A stretch of 5,252 nt of DNA. Origin: Truepera sp. Its GTDB lineage: Bacteria > Deinococcota > Deinococci > Deinococcales > Trueperaceae. Location of the stretch: the NCBI GenBank assembly GCA_018333775.1, contig JAGXSO010000116.1, positions 1 to 5,252 of the forward strand, given 5' to 3'. Positions 4,495-5,252 of the stretch are shown piece by piece; the stretch's first letter is position 1; every line of letters begins with the position of its first letter. Below the pieces are notes generated by a model that worked only from the letters and a program-made list of their open reading frames with translations, searched no databases and was not told the origin of the DNA. The position numbers and the translations under genes were made by a program.

Positions 4495-5252
4495 ATGACC
4501 CAAGGACCGATCAGCCAGTTTCTTAAGCATCACTACCGCCACTTCAACGCTGCGGCTGTGATTGACGCCGCCGAAGCCTACCGGCGCCACTTAGACCAGG
4601 GCGGCGCGATGATGGTGACCTTAGCAGGCGCCATGAGCACCGCCGAACTCGGTCTCAGCCTGGCCGAGATGATTCGCCAGGATAAGGTCCACATCATCAG
4701 CGCTACCGGCGCTAACTTGGAAGAAGACGTATTCAACTTGATCGCGCATGACTTCTATGAGCGCCTTCCCCACTGGCGCGACCTCACGCCGGCGGATGAG
4801 CAGGCGCTCTTAGAGCGTCACCAGAACCGCGTCACCGATACCACCATTCCCGAGCTGGAAGCGATGCGTCGCCTGGAAAAAGCCCTTATCAACGAGTGGA
4901 CACAGGCCGACCAACTCGGTGAGCGCTATTTTCCGCACGAATTTCTCTACCGCATCTTGCGCAGCGGAGCGCTGACTGAGCACTATATGATCGATCCTAA
5001 GGACTCCTGGCTGGTCGCCGCCGCCGAAAAGAACCTGCCTATCGTCGTGCCCGGCTGGGAGGATTCGACTACCGGCAATATGTACGCCGGGCACTGCTTG
5101 CTGGGCGAGATCGAAAAGGTTCACACCGTGCGCACCGGCATCGAGTACATGATGATGCTGGCCGACTGGTATGTCGAGACCTCGCGCCGTCACAGCATCG
5201 GCTTCTTCCAGATCGGCGGCGGCATCGCCGGCGACTTCCCCATCTGCGTGGT
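4495..5252 (+). CDS. Deoxyhypusine synthase family protein, N-terminal 252 residues
   Basis: The reading frame is open from ATG 4495, with GGAGG four bases before it, to the right edge, giving 252 complete codons. It belongs to the deoxyhypusine synthase fold family of NAD- and spermidine-using enzymes. TLAGAMSTAELG (42-53) matches the NAD-binding strand-loop-helix, IISATGANLEEDVFNL (67-82) corresponds to the TTAGGVEED segment, NLPIVVPGWEDSTTGNMY (180-197) to the IPVFSPALTDGSLGDM segment, and FFQIGGGIAGDFPICV (237-252) to the GGGVVKHH segment. In eukaryotic DHS the KHH of that last segment carries a catalytic histidine; here it reads GDF. The catalytic lysine region lies beyond the window. 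Bacteria lack eIF5A, so true deoxyhypusine synthesis is unlikely. Bacterial relatives include homospermidine synthases and uncharacterised proteins, and this GDF type is, as I recall, common in Bacteroidetes and Deinococcota. The family is certain; the reaction is unknown. Confidence 0.92.
   Translation, partial: MTQGPISQFLKHHYRHFNAAAVIDAAEAYRRHLDQGGAMMVTLAGAMSTAELGLSLAEMIRQDKVHIISATGANLEEDVFNLIAHDFYERLPHWRDLTPADEQALLERHQNRVTDTTIPELEAMRRLEKALINEWTQADQLGERYFPHEFLYRILRSGALTEHYMIDPKDSWLVAAAEKNLPIVVPGWEDSTTGNMYAGHCLLGEIEKVHTVRTGIEYMMMLADWYVETSRRHSIGFFQIGGGIAGDFPICV

Noticed and set aside
4810..5193. 127-residue minus-strand ORF inside the DHS-like gene
   Set aside because: It is antisense to conserved DHS-family motifs that are read without interruption on the plus strand.

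Overview
This is a GC-rich bacterial chromosomal window carrying five protein genes, one probable regulatory RNA gene and two intergenic regions rich in repeats. It most likely comes from the Deinococcus-Thermus phylum (Deinococcota), possibly a Truepera-like or Thermus-like lineage. The grounds are a TrmFO with cysteines at the same numbers as I recall for the Thermus enzyme, a GDF-type bacterial deoxyhypusine-synthase-like protein, and several genes with a TANNNT -10 box six bases before the start codon and no Shine-Dalgarno site. That arrangement is typical of leaderless transcription in this phylum. The assignment rests on recognition, not on a search.

Layout: (1) bases 1-146, minus strand, the N-terminus of a NarL/FixJ-type response regulator that runs off the left edge. 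(2) About 290 bases without a convincing gene, holding octamer tandem repeats, a 13-bp inverted repeat spaced 161 bases apart, and a perfect 12-bp hairpin. (3) 444-968, plus strand, a stand-alone double-stranded-RNA-binding-domain protein. (4) 976-1680, minus strand, a Crp/Fnr-family regulator, convergent with the previous gene and 7 bases away. (5) 1777-2883, plus strand, nagA, divergent from the regulator. The 96-base gap holds two leaderless promoter signals and a palindromic operator candidate. (6) 2853-4190, minus strand, trmFO, whose 3' end overlaps nagA by 31 bp. (7) 4191-4494, no conventional gene, but a rho-independent terminator on the minus strand ending a strongly structured, probably non-coding RNA, then a promoter, a tiny upstream ORF and heptamer tandem repeats. 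(8) From 4495, plus strand, a deoxyhypusine-synthase-family protein that runs off the right edge.

The protein genes do not form one pathway. They cover signalling (response regulator, Crp/Fnr), amino-sugar recycling (NagA), tRNA modification (TrmFO), RNA binding (dsRBD protein) and a polyamine-related enzyme family. Nearly every gene is its own transcription unit, in alternating orientation. The part least explained by known annotation is the minus-strand structured RNA at about 4227-4376. Its stems pair better on the minus strand than on the plus strand, and it ends in a T-tailed terminator on that same strand.
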